5,401 nucleotides of DNA from Auritidibacter sp. Marseille-P8566. GTDB taxonomy: Bacteria > Bacteroidota > Bacteroidia > Flavobacteriales > Flavobacteriaceae. Under the pieces are notes generated by a model. It saw only the letters and a program-made list of their open reading frames with translations. It made no database searches and was not told where the DNA came from. Shown in pieces: positions 5,233 through 5,401 of the stretch (position 1 is the first letter of the stretch; each line of letters begins with the position of its first letter). The translations under genes and the position numbers were made by a program. Location of the stretch: positions 1 to 5,401 of the forward strand of contig CALPQA020000171.1 of NCBI GenBank assembly GCA_943325595.2, read 5' to 3'.

Positions 5233-5401
5233 TTATTTCTCTAAAGCGTATCTTCTTGAAACTTCAACCCAATTAATCAAGTTGAAAAACGACTCAATAT
5301 AATCGGGTCTTCTGTTTTGATAATGCAAATAATAAGCGTGTTCCCAAACATCCATTCCTAAAATTGGAGTTCCGCCACAACCCACGCCTGGCATCAAAGT
5401 A
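5233..5401 (-). CDS. sodA: Superoxide dismutase (Mn/Fe type), C-terminal part (runs off the right edge)
   Basis: The minus strand from the window edge to TAA (5235-5233) encodes 55 residues, including [28 protein letters not shown] and [16 protein letters not shown]. This is the C-terminal domain of iron/manganese superoxide dismutase, which converts superoxide to oxygen and hydrogen peroxide. Asp and His of DVWEH are two of the four metal ligands; the other two (N-terminal and central His) lie outside the window. QNRRPDYI and the NW-E spacing look more like E. coli SodA (Mn) than SodB (Fe), but metal use cannot be decided from this part. It is convergent with purF and the repeat array, and ends before a strong hairpin terminator. 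Confidence 0.95.
   Translation of the reverse strand, partial: TLMPGVGCGGTPILGMDVWEHAYYLHYQNRRPDYIESFFNLINWVEVSRRYALEK

Noticed and set aside
5111..5302. A 63-codon plus-strand reading frame with TTG start
   Set aside because: It begins in the copy 3 terminator, crosses the long hairpin and runs antisense to sodA; it has no recognisable protein features.

Overview
The window looks like chromosomal DNA from a member of the Bacteroidota, most likely Flavobacteriaceae (Flavobacterium or a close relative). It is strongly AT-rich. Genes lack clear Shine-Dalgarno sequences. The promoter-like signals match the Bacteroidota form (TTTG, about 20 nt, TAnnTTTG) and not the E. coli -35/-10 form. The proteins read like flavobacterial homologues. 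This is inference from style and content, without a database search.

Layout: the 5' end of acpP (acyl carrier protein) leaves on the minus strand at the left edge. Divergent from it is a plus-strand pair, purN (GAR formyltransferase, third step of de novo IMP synthesis) and rnhA (ribonuclease HI). These are separated by only 4 nt, and rnhA appears to start at TTG. A well-formed promoter then drives a PfkB-family kinase that ends at a clear intrinsic terminator. After a 267-nt AT-rich gap holding degenerate copies of an AATCTGTGG-type repeat comes a 632-aa amidophosphoribosyltransferase (PurF type, first step of purine synthesis). It is much longer than classical PurF and diverges at several active-site motifs. 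At the right edge, on the minus strand, is the C-terminal part of a Mn/Fe superoxide dismutase, ending before a 21-bp perfect hairpin that can terminate transcription from both sides.

The most interesting part is the 'empty' 4508-5150 segment between purF and sodA. It contains three tandem copies of a unit of about 240 bp. In each copy a TAnnTTTG box is followed by a nearly invariant stretch of about 72 nt that ends in a strong G+C hairpin plus U-tract. The boxes, the core and the terminators are conserved, while the DNA between them has drifted. In copy 3 the terminator stem has lost a matching base from both arms, so pairing is kept. I read this as a triplicated small-RNA gene of unknown function, a candidate undescribed element.

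PurN and PurF act in the same pathway, so the plus-strand genes have a purine-synthesis theme. rnhA and the kinase have no proven link to it. The visible terminator and promoter suggest at least three separate plus-strand transcription units: purN-rnhA, the kinase, and purF.
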